A DNA stretch of 64,000 bases from Mycolicibacterium moriokaense (GCF_003347205.1 NZ_QQBJ01000005.1:413543-477542); one strand, 5' to 3'. Counted from the first letter of the stretch, positions 43,016 through 51,796 are shown. The notes: generated from the sequence alone by a model not told the origin. A program made the numbers and translations.

Positions 43016-43795
43016 GTGACCATCCGCCATGTCGCCCCCGTCGGCGCCCCCATCTGGATCGACCTCGCCACCTCCGACCTCGACCGCGCCCAGCGCTTCT
43101 ACGGCACCGTCTTCGGCTGGACCTTCGAGTCCGCCGGACCCGAGTACGGCGGCTACGTCAACGCGTTCTGCGGCGGCCGCCCCGTCGCGGGCCTGATGGC
43201 CAACGACCCGCAGTGGAACAGCCCGGACGGCTGGACCACCTATCTGCACACCGCCGACATCAAGGCCACGCTGGAGCGGGCCATCGACGCGGGCGCCGTC
43301 ACGTGTGTTCAGCCGGTGGAGCCGATGGAGGTCAAGGACAAGGGCTGGATGGCGATGCTGTCCGACCCGGCCGGCGCCTTCTTCGGGCTGTGGCAGCCGA
43401 TCGGGCATCACGGCTTCGAGGTGTTCGGCGAGGCCGCCGCGCCGGTGTACCACCAGCTGACCACGCGCGACTACGCCACGGCGCTGAACTTCTACCGCCA
43501 GGTGTTCGGCTGGCAGACCGAGACCGTCTCGGACTCCGACGAGTTCCGCTACAGCACAGCGAATTTCGACGGCGCGGCGCTGGTCGGCATCATGGACGGG
43601 TCGGTGCTGCCCGACGGCGTGCCGTCGACCTGGTCGTTTTTCCTCGGCAGCGACGACGTCGACAAGACGGTGGCCCTGGTCAAGGAGAACGGCGGCACCG
43701 TGATCCGCGAGGCGGAGGACACGCCGTATGGCCGACTCGCCGCTGTCGCGGACCCGACCGGCGCGGCGTTCAACCTGTCGTCGCTGGATCAGTGA
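43016..43795 (+). CDS. double-VOC (glyoxalase-fold) protein, Rv0911/CFP32-like
   Basis: A 259-residue protein of two VOC modules. Module one is GAPIWIDLATSDLDRAQRFY through DKGWMAMLSDPAGAFFGLWQ; module two begins VYHQLTTRDYATALNFYRQV and ends RLAAVADPTGAAFNLSSLDQ. Proteins of this type (Rv0911, Cfp32/Rv0577) form one internal pseudo-dimer with a single ligand pocket and bind small molecules such as metabolites or antibiotics. GTG 43016 has an AAGGAGAA site. Its last 26 bases overlap the end of the convergent potassium channel gene. Confidence 0.88.
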   Translation: MTIRHVAPVGAPIWIDLATSDLDRAQRFYGTVFGWTFESAGPEYGGYVNAFCGGRPVAGLMANDPQWNSPDGWTTYLHTADIKATLERAIDAGAVTCVQPVEPMEVKDKGWMAMLSDPAGAFFGLWQPIGHHGFEVFGEAAAPVYHQLTTRDYATALNFYRQVFGWQTETVSDSDEFRYSTANFDGAALVGIMDGSVLPDGVPSTWSFFLGSDDVDKTVALVKENGGTVIREAEDTPYGRLAAVADPTGAAFNLSSLDQ

Positions 43796-45461
43796 GGCCG
43801 GACTGCTGGGCGCCCTGGCCTTTGCGCAGGGTGTCCAGCAGCTCTCGGTACGGGCCGACCAGGTAGGCGGTGTCACCCGCGCTGAGTTCGGTGTCCCGGC
43901 GCGGGTGCAACCGCACCGGACTGCCGGGCCTGGCGATGGCGATCACCCGCGTCTGGGTCGACAGGTCGGCCATCCTCATCCCGTCCAGTTCGCTGCCGGC
44001 CGTCACGTCCACGCCGCCGACCATGAACGAGCGCTGGCCCACCGAGAAGGTGCCGAGCACCTGCAGCCCCAGCGCGGCGCCGATGAACCACGGAGCCGCG
44101 AGATCCACTGTGGAGCGCACGTTCTCGAACCCGAACCGATGAGCCACCGCCGACCCGAGGGTGCGGTCGTATACCCGCAGCACGATCGGCGCGTCGCGGT
44201 CGCCGACGATCTCGTGCAGCACGATGCCGGTCTCGATGTTGACGATGTCGTCCTGGGTGAGCACCGCGATCGCGCGCGCTTCGTCGATGCGCGCAGACTC
44301 CAGGGTCTGCCGCAGCGTGGCGTCGCCGAAGATCACCGGAACCTTCAGGCGCGCGGCCGTGGACAGGAAGCGGTTGTCGTCGTTGCGCTCCACCACCGCG
44401 ACGTCGTAGCCCGCCGCCATCAGGTCGTCGACGACGCGGATCCCGAAGGAGCCGAGACCGACGACGATGATGTGGTTGCGCAGATGCCGGACCCGTCGCC
44501 GCCCCGAGGAGTACGACAGCCGTCGCGACAACAGCACGTCGGCGACGAAGGCGACCAGGATGGCCGTCGTCGTCACCCCCGCGAACATCAGCAGGATGCT
44601 GAACATCCGCAGCCACGTCGGCTGGTCGAGAAAGGTGAAGTCGCCGTAGCCGACCGTGGCGATGGTCTCGGTCGAGAAGTACAGCGCGTCGATCCAGCTC
44701 ATCCCGGGGTGTCGATAGCCGAACCGCAGCAAGAACGTGGCGCCCAGCAGCAAGGTCGCCGACGCCGCCAGCGCACGGTAGAACATCGGGTTGAGGTCCT
44801 CGCGGAATGCGCGCACGGCGTCGATCACCCGCTTCACCGCCGAGCGGCGCACCTGCGTGGTCGCAATCGGTTTCGCCACCGAGATGCCCTGCGCGGCAAG
44901 CTCATCGGCTGTGCCGATCATCGCCGTCCAATCGCCCTCGCGGACGCGCAGATCGCGACCAGGGCATGCCACCACGTCGCCGGGCGTGTCCGAGTGCTCG
45001 CCGTGGATCACCGCGAGCGGCGCCAGATCGCCGTACATCTCCCGCAGCGTGCCGTCGCGCGGCGCATCGGTACCCGAGATGACGAAGTCGACGCCCGCGA
45101 CCGAAATCGTGTGGGTGGTTCGGGCCAGGCAGGCCTCCACCACCGACGGCGCCGCCAGGTCGGCCACGTCGAGGATGGCGCCGGGGCCGTTGTCCTGCGC
45201 CATCGCCTCCCGCAGGACGCTGTTGGCCAGCCGGGCCACCACCCGCACGTTCGCGTTCGCCTGCCGCGCCAGCAGCGCGATCTCCAGGTTCAGGTTGTCG
45301 TCGTCGTCGGCGCAGATCACGGCCTGCGCGTCGGTGACGCCGGCCGCGGCCAACCCGTCGGCCGACTGCACGCCGACGACGTCGCTACCCGCGTTGGTCA
45401 ACTCGTCGACGATCCGCATTCCCAGCGCGTCGTCGCCGCAGACGATGATGTGGCCCGCCAT
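43770..45461 (-). CDS. two-RCK potassium channel protein
   Basis: A 563-residue channel in an unusual order. Residues 1-120 are an RCK/TrkA_N domain (AGHIIVCGDDALGMRIVDEL), followed by a TrkA_C-like part. Residues about 225-310 form a two-helix pore with the potassium selectivity filter TVGYGD at 269-274. A second RCK domain then begins NHIIVVGLGSFGIRVVDDLM (GXGXXG, residue 329 onward) and is followed by a TrkA_C domain. The first RCK lacks the full glycine motif, so it may be regulatory only. GTG/ATG start at 45461. It ends within the convergent VOC gene. Confidence 0.88.
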   Translation of the reverse strand: MAGHIIVCGDDALGMRIVDELTNAGSDVVGVQSADGLAAAGVTDAQAVICADDDDNLNLEIALLARQANANVRVVARLANSVLREAMAQDNGPGAILDVADLAAPSVVEACLARTTHTISVAGVDFVISGTDAPRDGTLREMYGDLAPLAVIHGEHSDTPGDVVACPGRDLRVREGDWTAMIGTADELAAQGISVAKPIATTQVRRSAVKRVIDAVRAFREDLNPMFYRALAASATLLLGATFLLRFGYRHPGMSWIDALYFSTETIATVGYGDFTFLDQPTWLRMFSILLMFAGVTTTAILVAFVADVLLSRRLSYSSGRRRVRHLRNHIIVVGLGSFGIRVVDDLMAAGYDVAVVERNDDNRFLSTAARLKVPVIFGDATLRQTLESARIDEARAIAVLTQDDIVNIETGIVLHEIVGDRDAPIVLRVYDRTLGSAVAHRFGFENVRSTVDLAAPWFIGAALGLQVLGTFSVGQRSFMVGGVDVTAGSELDGMRMADLSTQTRVIAIARPGSPVRLHPRRDTELSAGDTAYLVGPYRELLDTLRKGQGAQQSGLTDPATTG

Positions 45462-45510
45462 GCGAGCACGCTACTGAAGAAAACCTCGCCGTGACGGGTA
45501 AGGATGAGGT

Positions 45511-46239
45511 ATGCCCACTAGCTCCAACACCTACCTGAAAGCCTGCATCAACGGCGCCCGCACTCCCGATGCGCACCCGAATCTGCCGGTGACGCCCGAT
45601 CAACTGGCCGAGGCGGCGGTGGCCGCCCACCGGGCGGGCGCCAAGGCGGTGCACATGCACCCGAAGACCGCCGACGGCGTCGACTCGCTGCAACCCGAGG
45701 TCGTCGACGCTGCGGTGGCGGCAGTCCGGCACGCCGCCCCCGGGCTGCCGCTGGGGGTGACGACGGGCTTCTGGGCGCTGCCGGATCCGCAGGAGCGGCT
45801 GCGAGCGGTCGAGGGATGGTCGGTGTTGCCCGACTTCGCGTCGGTGAACTGGCACGAGCCCGGCTCCGAGCCGCTGGCCCACCTGCTGCTGAGCAGGGGC
45901 CTGGGCGTCGAGGTCGGCATCTTCCACGCCGAGGCGGCGGCGTCGTGGGCAGAGTCGGAGATCGCCGCGCACTGCATGCGGGTGATGGTCGAACTCGGGC
46001 CGGACGGCGACACCGCCACCGCCGACGACGTGCTCGGCGAGGTGATGGCGGCCCGCTCGCCCGCGCCGGTGCTGCTGCACGGATTGAACGAAAGCTGTTG
46101 GCCGCTGCTGGAACACGCGGGTGTGCGCGGCACACAGACCCGCATCGGGATGGAGGACACCCTGCTGCTGCCCGACGGCACAATCGCGCCGGACAACGCC
46201 GCGCTGGTGGCGGCTGCCGTGGCGCTGCTCAGTCGGTAG
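45511..46239 (+). CDS. beta-keto acid cleavage (BKACE, DUF849) family protein
   Basis: A 242-residue TIM-barrel protein of the BKACE family (for example 3-keto-5-aminohexanoate cleavage enzyme), which cleaves beta-keto acids with acetyl-CoA using a zinc ion. The motifs are YLKACINGARTPDAHPNLPV at the N-terminus and AGAKAVHMHPKTADGVDSL (HXH zinc ligands), with LHGLNESCWPLLEHA near the C-terminus. The length is shorter than the common 270-310 residues, so the core is present but loops are trimmed. ATG 45511 follows the channel gene divergently. Its last 11 bases overlap the convergent cupin gene. Confidence 0.8.
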   Translation: MPTSSNTYLKACINGARTPDAHPNLPVTPDQLAEAAVAAHRAGAKAVHMHPKTADGVDSLQPEVVDAAVAAVRHAAPGLPLGVTTGFWALPDPQERLRAVEGWSVLPDFASVNWHEPGSEPLAHLLLSRGLGVEVGIFHAEAAASWAESEIAAHCMRVMVELGPDGDTATADDVLGEVMAARSPAPVLLHGLNESCWPLLEHAGVRGTQTRIGMEDTLLLPDGTIAPDNAALVAAAVALLSR

Positions 46240-46675
46240 ACGCGGCGAGCTCGAAGTCGGCGAAGTCGAAGCCGGGCACCACGATGCAGCTGACCAGCGT
46301 TGGCTCGTCGTCGCGTGGCCGCGCCCGCTGCCAGTCCCCGGCCGGAACGACCAGTTGCGGCTGTTCGCCCGCGTTGATGTCGGCACCGAGCAGATATGTT
46401 GCGGCACCGGTTTGTTCGGCTCCGAACTCGAGCAGCAGCGGGCTGCCGCGGTGATACAGCCACAGCTCGGCGCTGCGCACCGTGTGCCACGCCGACTGCT
46501 GGCCGGGCATCAGCAGGAACAGGATTGCGGTTCCCGCGCTGCGCGGGCCCGCGTAGTCCGGCGGCAGCGCGGACTGCGGCGTCGTCAACCCGCTGCGCCA
46601 CGTCTCCCGGAACCAGCCACCCTCGGGGTGCGGCGCCAGGTCGAGCCGCTGCGCCCAGTCGGGAAGTTCGCTCAT
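46229..46675 (-). CDS. DUF985-type cupin protein
   Basis: A 148-residue single-domain cupin. It contains LAPHPEGGWFRETWRSGL, the usual N-terminal motif of DUF985, then SAWHTVRSAELWLYHRGSPL with the His/Glu metal ligands, and GDWQRARPRDDEPTLVSCIV, VPGFDFADFELA. DUF985 proteins are homodimeric cupins of undetermined activity. The start is ATG 46675. It is convergent with the BKACE gene and overlaps its last 11 bases. Confidence 0.88.
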   Translation of the reverse strand: MSELPDWAQRLDLAPHPEGGWFRETWRSGLTTPQSALPPDYAGPRSAGTAILFLLMPGQQSAWHTVRSAELWLYHRGSPLLLEFGAEQTGAATYLLGADINAGEQPQLVVPAGDWQRARPRDDEPTLVSCIVVPGFDFADFELAASTD

Positions 46676-46796
46676 CGCATTACCGCCCTCGTCGTCGTCG
46701 AACGGTTCCACACTAGAGACGATGTCGAATATCCCGGCGCCGATTGTGCCGATCCACTCCTCCGGACGCGGCCGCGCACCCGATAGTCTTCCCCGC

Positions 46797-47228
46797 ATGG
46801 CCCGAGTGAGCCCAGGCTGGCTGGTCGCGTTCTGCGCCGCGGTGTTGGCGGTGGCGGTGTGGCTGCCGTGGCTGACCACCTCGGCGGCGGGCGGCGGTCG
46901 CGCCAACGCTGTCGGCGGGGTGGTGGGGACCCTGACGTTGCCGCCCCACTTCGGCGCGGGGCAACTCATCGCGCTGTTGGCGTCGGCGTTGATCGTCGCG
47001 GGCGCGATGGCGGCGCGCGGTTTGTCGGCCCGGGTGGCATCGTCTGCGGCGTTGGGGATTTCGGTGCTCATCGCGGCGCTGACGATGTGGTACTACCGCC
47101 TCTACATCCATCCGCCGGTGGCCGCGGGCTACGGGTTCTACATCGGCGCCGCGGCCACCGCCGTCGCGATCGGGCTGTCGGTGTGGACGATGGTGGCGGC
47201 CTGGGCGGCCGCCGGGCGGCAGCCGTGA
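46797..47228 (+). CDS. four-helix membrane protein (Rv0912-like)
   Basis: A 143-residue membrane protein with four helices: WLVAFCAAVLAVAVWLPWLT, GQLIALLASALIVAGAMAAR, SSAALGISVLIAALTMWYYR and FYIGAAATAVAIGLSVWTMV. It is the position and size equivalent of Rv0912 (149 residues), whose function is unknown. ATG 46797 is seven bases after TAGTCT (46784-46789), so the mRNA is probably leaderless; an upstream ATG at 46722 is less likely. Its stop overlaps the GTG of the next gene. Confidence 0.8.
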   Translation: MARVSPGWLVAFCAAVLAVAVWLPWLTTSAAGGGRANAVGGVVGTLTLPPHFGAGQLIALLASALIVAGAMAARGLSARVASSAALGISVLIAALTMWYYRLYIHPPVAAGYGFYIGAAATAVAIGLSVWTMVAAWAAAGRQP

Positions 47229-47821
47229 GCGGGTTCGTGGAGCCGGTGACGCTGACCGGGGCGCACTGGGTGACGCTGGAACCCCTTACGCGTGATCATG
47301 TTCGGGAATTAGCCGCCGCGGCGGCCGACGGCGACGTCGGGCGACTGTGGTTCACCGGCGCGCCGTCGCCGGAGACCGCGTCGGCGTGGGTGGACATGAG
47401 GCTCGGGTTCCAGAAGCCGGACACCGGGTTGACGTTCGTCGTGCGCCGCCACGACGGCACCCTGGTCGGTTCGTCGAGCTATCTGAACGTCGATGCCCCG
47501 AACCGTCGGCTCGAGATCGGCAACACCTGGTATTCCGCATCAGCCCGCCGCAGCGGGATCAACACCGAATCGAAGTTGCTGATGCTCGGCCACGCGTTCG
47601 ACGAGTTGAACTGTGTGGCTGTCGAATTTCGCACCCACTTCTTCAATTTCACCAGCCGGACGGCGATCGAGCGGCTGGGCGCCAAGCGCGACGGCGTGCT
47701 GCGCAGTCACCAGATCCTGCCGGACGGCTCGCGGCGGGACACGGTGGTGTACTCGATCCTGGATGTCGAATGGCCGACGGTCCGTACGCATCTGGAATTC
47801 CGGTTGAACCGCCACCGGTGA
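47225..47821 (+). CDS. GNAT family N-acetyltransferase
   Basis: A 198-residue acetyltransferase of the RimJ/RimL-like group. It opens VTLTGAHWVTLEPLTRDHVR, has LTFVVRRHDGTLVGSSSYLN (beta4) and ends with FFNFTSRTAIERLGAKRDGV (the asparagine-containing fold end), followed by a conserved SRRDTVVYSILDVEWP. Substrates of this subgroup include ribosomal protein N-termini or small amines; none can be assigned. The start GTG 47225 overlaps the previous stop (GTGA). It is convergent with the large LuxR gene, two bases apart. Confidence 0.87.
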   Translation: MSGFVEPVTLTGAHWVTLEPLTRDHVRELAAAAADGDVGRLWFTGAPSPETASAWVDMRLGFQKPDTGLTFVVRRHDGTLVGSSSYLNVDAPNRRLEIGNTWYSASARRSGINTESKLLMLGHAFDELNCVAVEFRTHFFNFTSRTAIERLGAKRDGVLRSHQILPDGSRRDTVVYSILDVEWPTVRTHLEFRLNRHR

Positions 47822-47823
47822 CA

Positions 47824-50800
47824 TCACACGTGGCGGGCGGCTTCCTGAACGAGCTGGATTCGCGACTCAAGGGCCAGTTTGGCGTAAACATGCGTGAGGT
47901 GTGTCTGCACGGTGCGTGGTGAGATGAACATTCTCTCGGCGATGTCCTTGTTGGAGAGTCCTTCTGACACGAGGCCGACGACCTCGTGTTCGGTAGGGGT
48001 CAGCGACCCCCAGCCGCTGGTCGGCCGCCTGCGCTCGCCGCGCCCGCGCTGGACATAAGCGATGGCCTCCTCGACCGACATGGCGGCACCCTCCGCCCAC
48101 GCTGCGTCGAAGTCCGCATCGCCCAATGCTTCCCGGCTAGCCGCGACTTCGTCGTCATAGCCAATCGAGTACACCGGGAATCGGACCCCGCCCATCGCGG
48201 CGCGACTGGCGGTCGCGGCGCCAAGGAGCCGCACCGCATGGCGGTGGTTCTGCTCGGTACCGGCCGTTCGTGCGAGGACCTCGAGCGCCTCGGGCACCCG
48301 CAGCTGCGAGCCGGTGTCGAGGCCGAGTGCCAGTGCGGAATGGGCGTCCTGTTCGGCCTGATCGTTTTCGCCCTGTGCAAGCGCGACGTGCGCGCGCGCG
48401 ACGAAAGCCTGCATTTGGAAGCAGCCGGTCGTCACGGCAATGGTGTCATCCGCCCACCGACGTGCGGCCGCGTGTTCACCGGACGCCAGCAACGCTTCGG
48501 TCATCGGAGTAATACCTCTGACGTACAGCGATCGAGTGGAAACGGTGTGCGCCATCGCCGATTCGCATGCCGACTTGGCGTCGGCGGCGTCGCCGGCGGC
48601 AAGCGCTGCATACGCCGACAGAGCATGCACCGTGTCTTCGTGGAATCCGCCCATTCCCAAGGACACTTGATGCGCGTCGCTCACCCTCTCGCGAGCTGCA
48701 GCCACCTTCCCTTGATGGGCGAGTGCGACGCTGTCAACAACGAGTCCGAATTCGGTGAGCATGCGCTCCCCGGTGGCACGCGCCTCCTCGGTCACGGCTC
48801 GCATCATCGCGTCGGCGCCATCGGCGAGACCGCGCTCCCACACCAGCGCGGTAGCGAGCCACACGCGGCAGTGCCGAGACATGAAGGCATCGCCCACGGC
48901 ATCAGCGACATCACGCCCTTCTTGAGCAGCGAGCTGAGAAGCGATGGGTTGCCCGGCGACATGTGTCGCGACGGCCAGGTAGCTGAGAAGGCGGCACAGC
49001 TGCGACTGATCACCAGACGCCCGCAAGAGCTCGATCGCTTCGGTCAGGTACATCGTTGCCAGATCGGGGGTGTAGTACGCCGCCGCACCGCATGCGCCCA
49101 GACATGAAGCAGTCAGCGCGGAATCGCCCAGATCACGCGCGGCGGCCAACGCCTGCTCTGCGCGTTCCAGACTCGCCATGGTGCCGGTCCACCCCGCCAA
49201 GACGGTCCTGTCGGCGACCGCACGAGCCCACACGGCGGGGGAGACGTCGGCATCGCGATACCGCTTGTCGTCGAAGACGAGATCGAACCCGGCCATGCCT
49301 TCGCCCATCCTGCCGCGCGTCTCCCAGAGCCGTTGCAGCGCCGACATCAACCTCAATGCCGGCTCGAACTCCGCGCAATCGATGCTCCACGCATGTGTCG
49401 CCAGTAAATTGCCGGTCTCTCGTTCAGCCCAGTCGACGAGCTCATCACCGTCACGTTCGACGGCGGTTGCGACGTAGTAATCGCGGTGGCGACTGCGCAT
49501 CTGGCTGGCCTCGCCCGACTCGGCGAGCTTTTCGAGCGCGTACTGGCGGACGGTTTCGAGCAGGCGATAGCGCATGACGCCCGACTCTTCCTCGGCGACG
49601 ACAAGCGACTTGTCGACGAGCAGGCTGAGCTGGTCGAGAATCTGGAACTGCTCAACCTCACTTGTCGCGGCGACCGCGAGCGCGCCGTCGAGGTCGAAAC
49701 CGTCCATGAACACGCCCAGCCTGCGGAACAGGACTTGCTCGGCTTCGGTCAACAGCGCGTGAGACCAATCCACCGACGCCCTCAACGTCTGCTGGCGTCG
49801 CATGGTGTTCCGGGCGCCACCGGTGAGAAGTCGGAATCTGTCGTGGAGGCTGTCGGCGATCTGCTGTAACGACAGCGCGCGCACGCGTGCGGCAGCCAGT
49901 TCGATCGCCAGGGGCATGCCATCCAGCCGCCGGCAGATGTTGGTCACCAGGTCGAGGTCGTCGCCGGTGGCGTGGAAGGTGGGCCGCGCGCGAAGGGCTC
50001 GGTCGGTGAACAGCGCGACGGCCTCGTCGTGCAGCGAAAGCGAGGGGACGCGCCACGTCACCTCACCCGACACCGAGATCGGTTCTCGACTGGTGGCCAG
50101 TATGGTCAACCGCGGGCAGCTGTTCAGCAGTCGCGTGATCGCGTCGCCGCACGTATCCAGCAGATGTTCGCAATTATCCAGCAGTAGAAGAACTTTGCGA
50201 TCACCGATGAACCGTTGCACCGTTTCCAGCGGCGTCCTGCCTGCTTGGTCAGGCAGCCCAAGAGTGCGGGCAATCGTCAAGGAGACGACGAGGGGGTCAG
50301 CGATGGCGGCGAGGTCGACCCACCACACACCGTCTGGGAATTCCTCGGAGACCTGGGCCGCCACCTCGACCGACAGGCGGGTCTTGCCCGCCCCGCCCGC
50401 GCCGGTGAGGGTCATGAGCCGGTTCTCGAGCACGAGTCGGCGTACCTCGTCGAGCTGCCCGACCCGTCCGACGAAGGTCGTCAATTGCGCCGGAAGATTA
50501 TGATTGCGATCGATTTTGGCGGTTCGCAGGGGCGGGAACTCATTGCGGATGTCCGGGTGGCAGAGCTGCACGACCCGTTCGGGTCGGGGCATGTCGCGAA
50601 CTGGGTGGGTGCCGAGTTCGGCCAGCCAGGCGTCGTTCGGTAGCCGGTCACACACCAAATCGGTTGTGGTGGAGGATAATACCGTCTGACCTCCGTGCGC
50701 CAGATCGCGAATGCGTGCCGTGCGGTTGATAGTGGGTCCGATGTAGTTGGACTCGTCACGCAGCTGAACCTCGCCGGTGTGGAGGCCGATGCGCAGCCTG

Positions 50801-51108
50801 ATCGGCGCCAACGCCGCGCGCTGCAGCCCCAGTGCGCACCCTACGGCGTCACTGGCGCGGCCGAACGCGATGACGAAGCTGTCGCCCTCACCCTGTTCGA
50901 TGGGCCGCACTCCACCATGGATCGGCACCATGTCTGCCAGGACGCGATCGAGGTTGGCGAAGGCAGCGGTCATCTCGTCGGGCTGGGTCTCCCATAACCG
51001 AGTCGAGCCCTCGACGTCTGCCAAGAGCAGCGTCACCGTTCCCGTCGGCACCAATTCGTTCACACCCAGATCGCTCCAGTTCAGCACTGCCGCGTCAAGT
51101 TCGCTCAT
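47824..51108 (-). CDS. cyclase-ATPase-LuxR multidomain regulator (Rv0386-like)
   Basis: A 1094-residue STAND regulator of a mycobacterial family (Rv0386, Rv0890c, Rv1358, Rv2488c). An N-terminal class III cyclase domain has metal Asp31 and Asp76; the substrate lysine is replaced by Gln72 and the asparagine pair falls at Asn121, the same spacing (49) as Gln57/Asn106 of Rv0386. The transition-state Asn and Arg are N128 and R132. An ATPase follows (Walker A GAGGAGKT at 236-243; KVLLLLDNCEHLLDTCGD as Walker B), then about 600 residues of helical repeats and a LuxR-type helix-turn-helix (TPTEHEVVGLVSEGLSNKDI). ATG 51108 is the start. It may act as an adenylate/guanylate-type sensor coupled to transcription. 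Confidence 0.88.
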   Translation of the reverse strand: MSELDAAVLNWSDLGVNELVPTGTVTLLLADVEGSTRLWETQPDEMTAAFANLDRVLADMVPIHGGVRPIEQGEGDSFVIAFGRASDAVGCALGLQRAALAPIRLRIGLHTGEVQLRDESNYIGPTINRTARIRDLAHGGQTVLSSTTTDLVCDRLPNDAWLAELGTHPVRDMPRPERVVQLCHPDIRNEFPPLRTAKIDRNHNLPAQLTTFVGRVGQLDEVRRLVLENRLMTLTGAGGAGKTRLSVEVAAQVSEEFPDGVWWVDLAAIADPLVVSLTIARTLGLPDQAGRTPLETVQRFIGDRKVLLLLDNCEHLLDTCGDAITRLLNSCPRLTILATSREPISVSGEVTWRVPSLSLHDEAVALFTDRALRARPTFHATGDDLDLVTNICRRLDGMPLAIELAAARVRALSLQQIADSLHDRFRLLTGGARNTMRRQQTLRASVDWSHALLTEAEQVLFRRLGVFMDGFDLDGALAVAATSEVEQFQILDQLSLLVDKSLVVAEEESGVMRYRLLETVRQYALEKLAESGEASQMRSRHRDYYVATAVERDGDELVDWAERETGNLLATHAWSIDCAEFEPALRLMSALQRLWETRGRMGEGMAGFDLVFDDKRYRDADVSPAVWARAVADRTVLAGWTGTMASLERAEQALAAARDLGDSALTASCLGACGAAAYYTPDLATMYLTEAIELLRASGDQSQLCRLLSYLAVATHVAGQPIASQLAAQEGRDVADAVGDAFMSRHCRVWLATALVWERGLADGADAMMRAVTEEARATGERMLTEFGLVVDSVALAHQGKVAAARERVSDAHQVSLGMGGFHEDTVHALSAYAALAAGDAADAKSACESAMAHTVSTRSLYVRGITPMTEALLASGEHAAARRWADDTIAVTTGCFQMQAFVARAHVALAQGENDQAEQDAHSALALGLDTGSQLRVPEALEVLARTAGTEQNHRHAVRLLGAATASRAAMGGVRFPVYSIGYDDEVAASREALGDADFDAAWAEGAAMSVEEAIAYVQRGRGERRRPTSGWGSLTPTEHEVVGLVSEGLSNKDIAERMFISPRTVQTHLTHVYAKLALESRIQLVQEAARHV

Positions 51109-51191
51109 GCTAACCAGCTTGCGACGAGCGCAGGCCGCAAACGTCAGCACAGACGCGTAGATCTGTGGTGAGAGGGCGCGTAAATGTGCAC

Positions 51192-51247
51192 CGAAACTGC
51201 GGACAGATCGCGAAACTGCTCACAATTGCGATCTGCCCGCAGTCTCG
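51192..51247. terminator. inverted repeat between hsp20 and the LuxR gene
   Basis: CGAAACTGCGGACAGATCGC (51192-51211) and GCGATCTGCCCGCAGTCTCG (51228-51247) pair with two mismatches around a 16-base loop. It lies just past the hsp20 stop (51256-51258) on the minus strand, so it can end the hsp20 transcript. Arm and loop lengths resemble the repeat at 6413-6472, though the sequence differs. Confidence 0.6.
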
Positions 51248-51255
51248 ATTGCGGG

Positions 51256-51696
51256 CTATTCGGCGTCGACGGTGATGCTCTTCTGGTTACCGCCGTGCGC
51301 GACGTCGATCTTGCGCGGCTTGGCCCGTTCGGCCATCGGAATCGTCACGGTGAGCACGCCGTTCTCGTACGTCGCCGAGATCGCGGATGTGTCGACGCCC
51401 TCGCCGAGCGACAACTGACGCCGGTAGCTTCCGAAGAACCGTTCGTTGGTCAGCCACTGGACGGACTCGTCGGTACGCGCGGTGCGATGCGCCGAGATGG
51501 TGAGCGTGCCGTTGTCCACATCGACGTCCACCGAACCCGGGTCGACGCCGGGCAGGTCGGCGGTCAGCACGTAGTGGTCGTCGAGTTTGCAGAGGTCCAT
51601 CGGCATGAACCTGGGCGTGCGAGTTGATCCGGTCTGGCTGGTCAGCAAGCCCCGGGTCAATACATCAAGGTCACTGAAGGGATCAAAACGTAGCAC
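51256..51696 (-). CDS. small heat-shock protein, Hsp20 family
   Basis: A 146-residue alpha-crystallin chaperone that holds unfolded proteins. The conserved core is visible: LCKLDDHYVLTADLPGVDPG, VDVDVDNGTLTISAHRTART, FFGSYRRQLSLGEGVDTSAI, and ATYENGVLTVTIPMAERAKP (the final GVLTVTIP motif). The start is GTG 51696, preceded by a strong AGGAGGT site (51712-51706). The upstream region has a CIRCE element at 51770-51796 overlapping a TAATAT -10, so HrcA repression is likely. A 19-base GC hairpin sits in the 5' untranslated region. Confidence 0.95.
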   Translation of the reverse strand: MLRFDPFSDLDVLTRGLLTSQTGSTRTPRFMPMDLCKLDDHYVLTADLPGVDPGSVDVDVDNGTLTISAHRTARTDESVQWLTNERFFGSYRRQLSLGEGVDTSAISATYENGVLTVTIPMAERAKPRKIDVAHGGNQKSITVDAE

Positions 51697-51724
51697 AGCA
51701 ATTCACCTCCTATTGTCACTCAGA

Positions 51725-51743
51725 GCCCGCCACCCCGGCGGGC
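51725..51743 (-). promoter_or_regulatory. GC hairpin in the hsp20 leader
   Basis: GCCCGCC and GGCGGGC pair perfectly around ACCCC. It lies 12 bases upstream of the hsp20 ribosome site on the minus-strand transcript. It could stabilise the leader or act in temperature-dependent folding, but it does not itself cover the ribosome site. Confidence 0.4.
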
Positions 51744-51769
51744 AGCCAAATCACTGTGCACCTGCGATA

Positions 51770-51796
51770 TTAGCACTCTCGCGTTGAGAGTGCTAG
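51770..51796. promoter_or_regulatory. CIRCE operator (HrcA site)
   Basis: TTAGCACTC-N9-GAGTGCTAG matches the CIRCE consensus in 17 of 18 arm positions (the last base is G for A). The left arm overlaps a TAATAT -10 on the minus strand (51772-51767), so HrcA would block the hsp20 promoter. The right arm covers the TAG stop codon of the HxlR gene. Confidence 0.88.
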
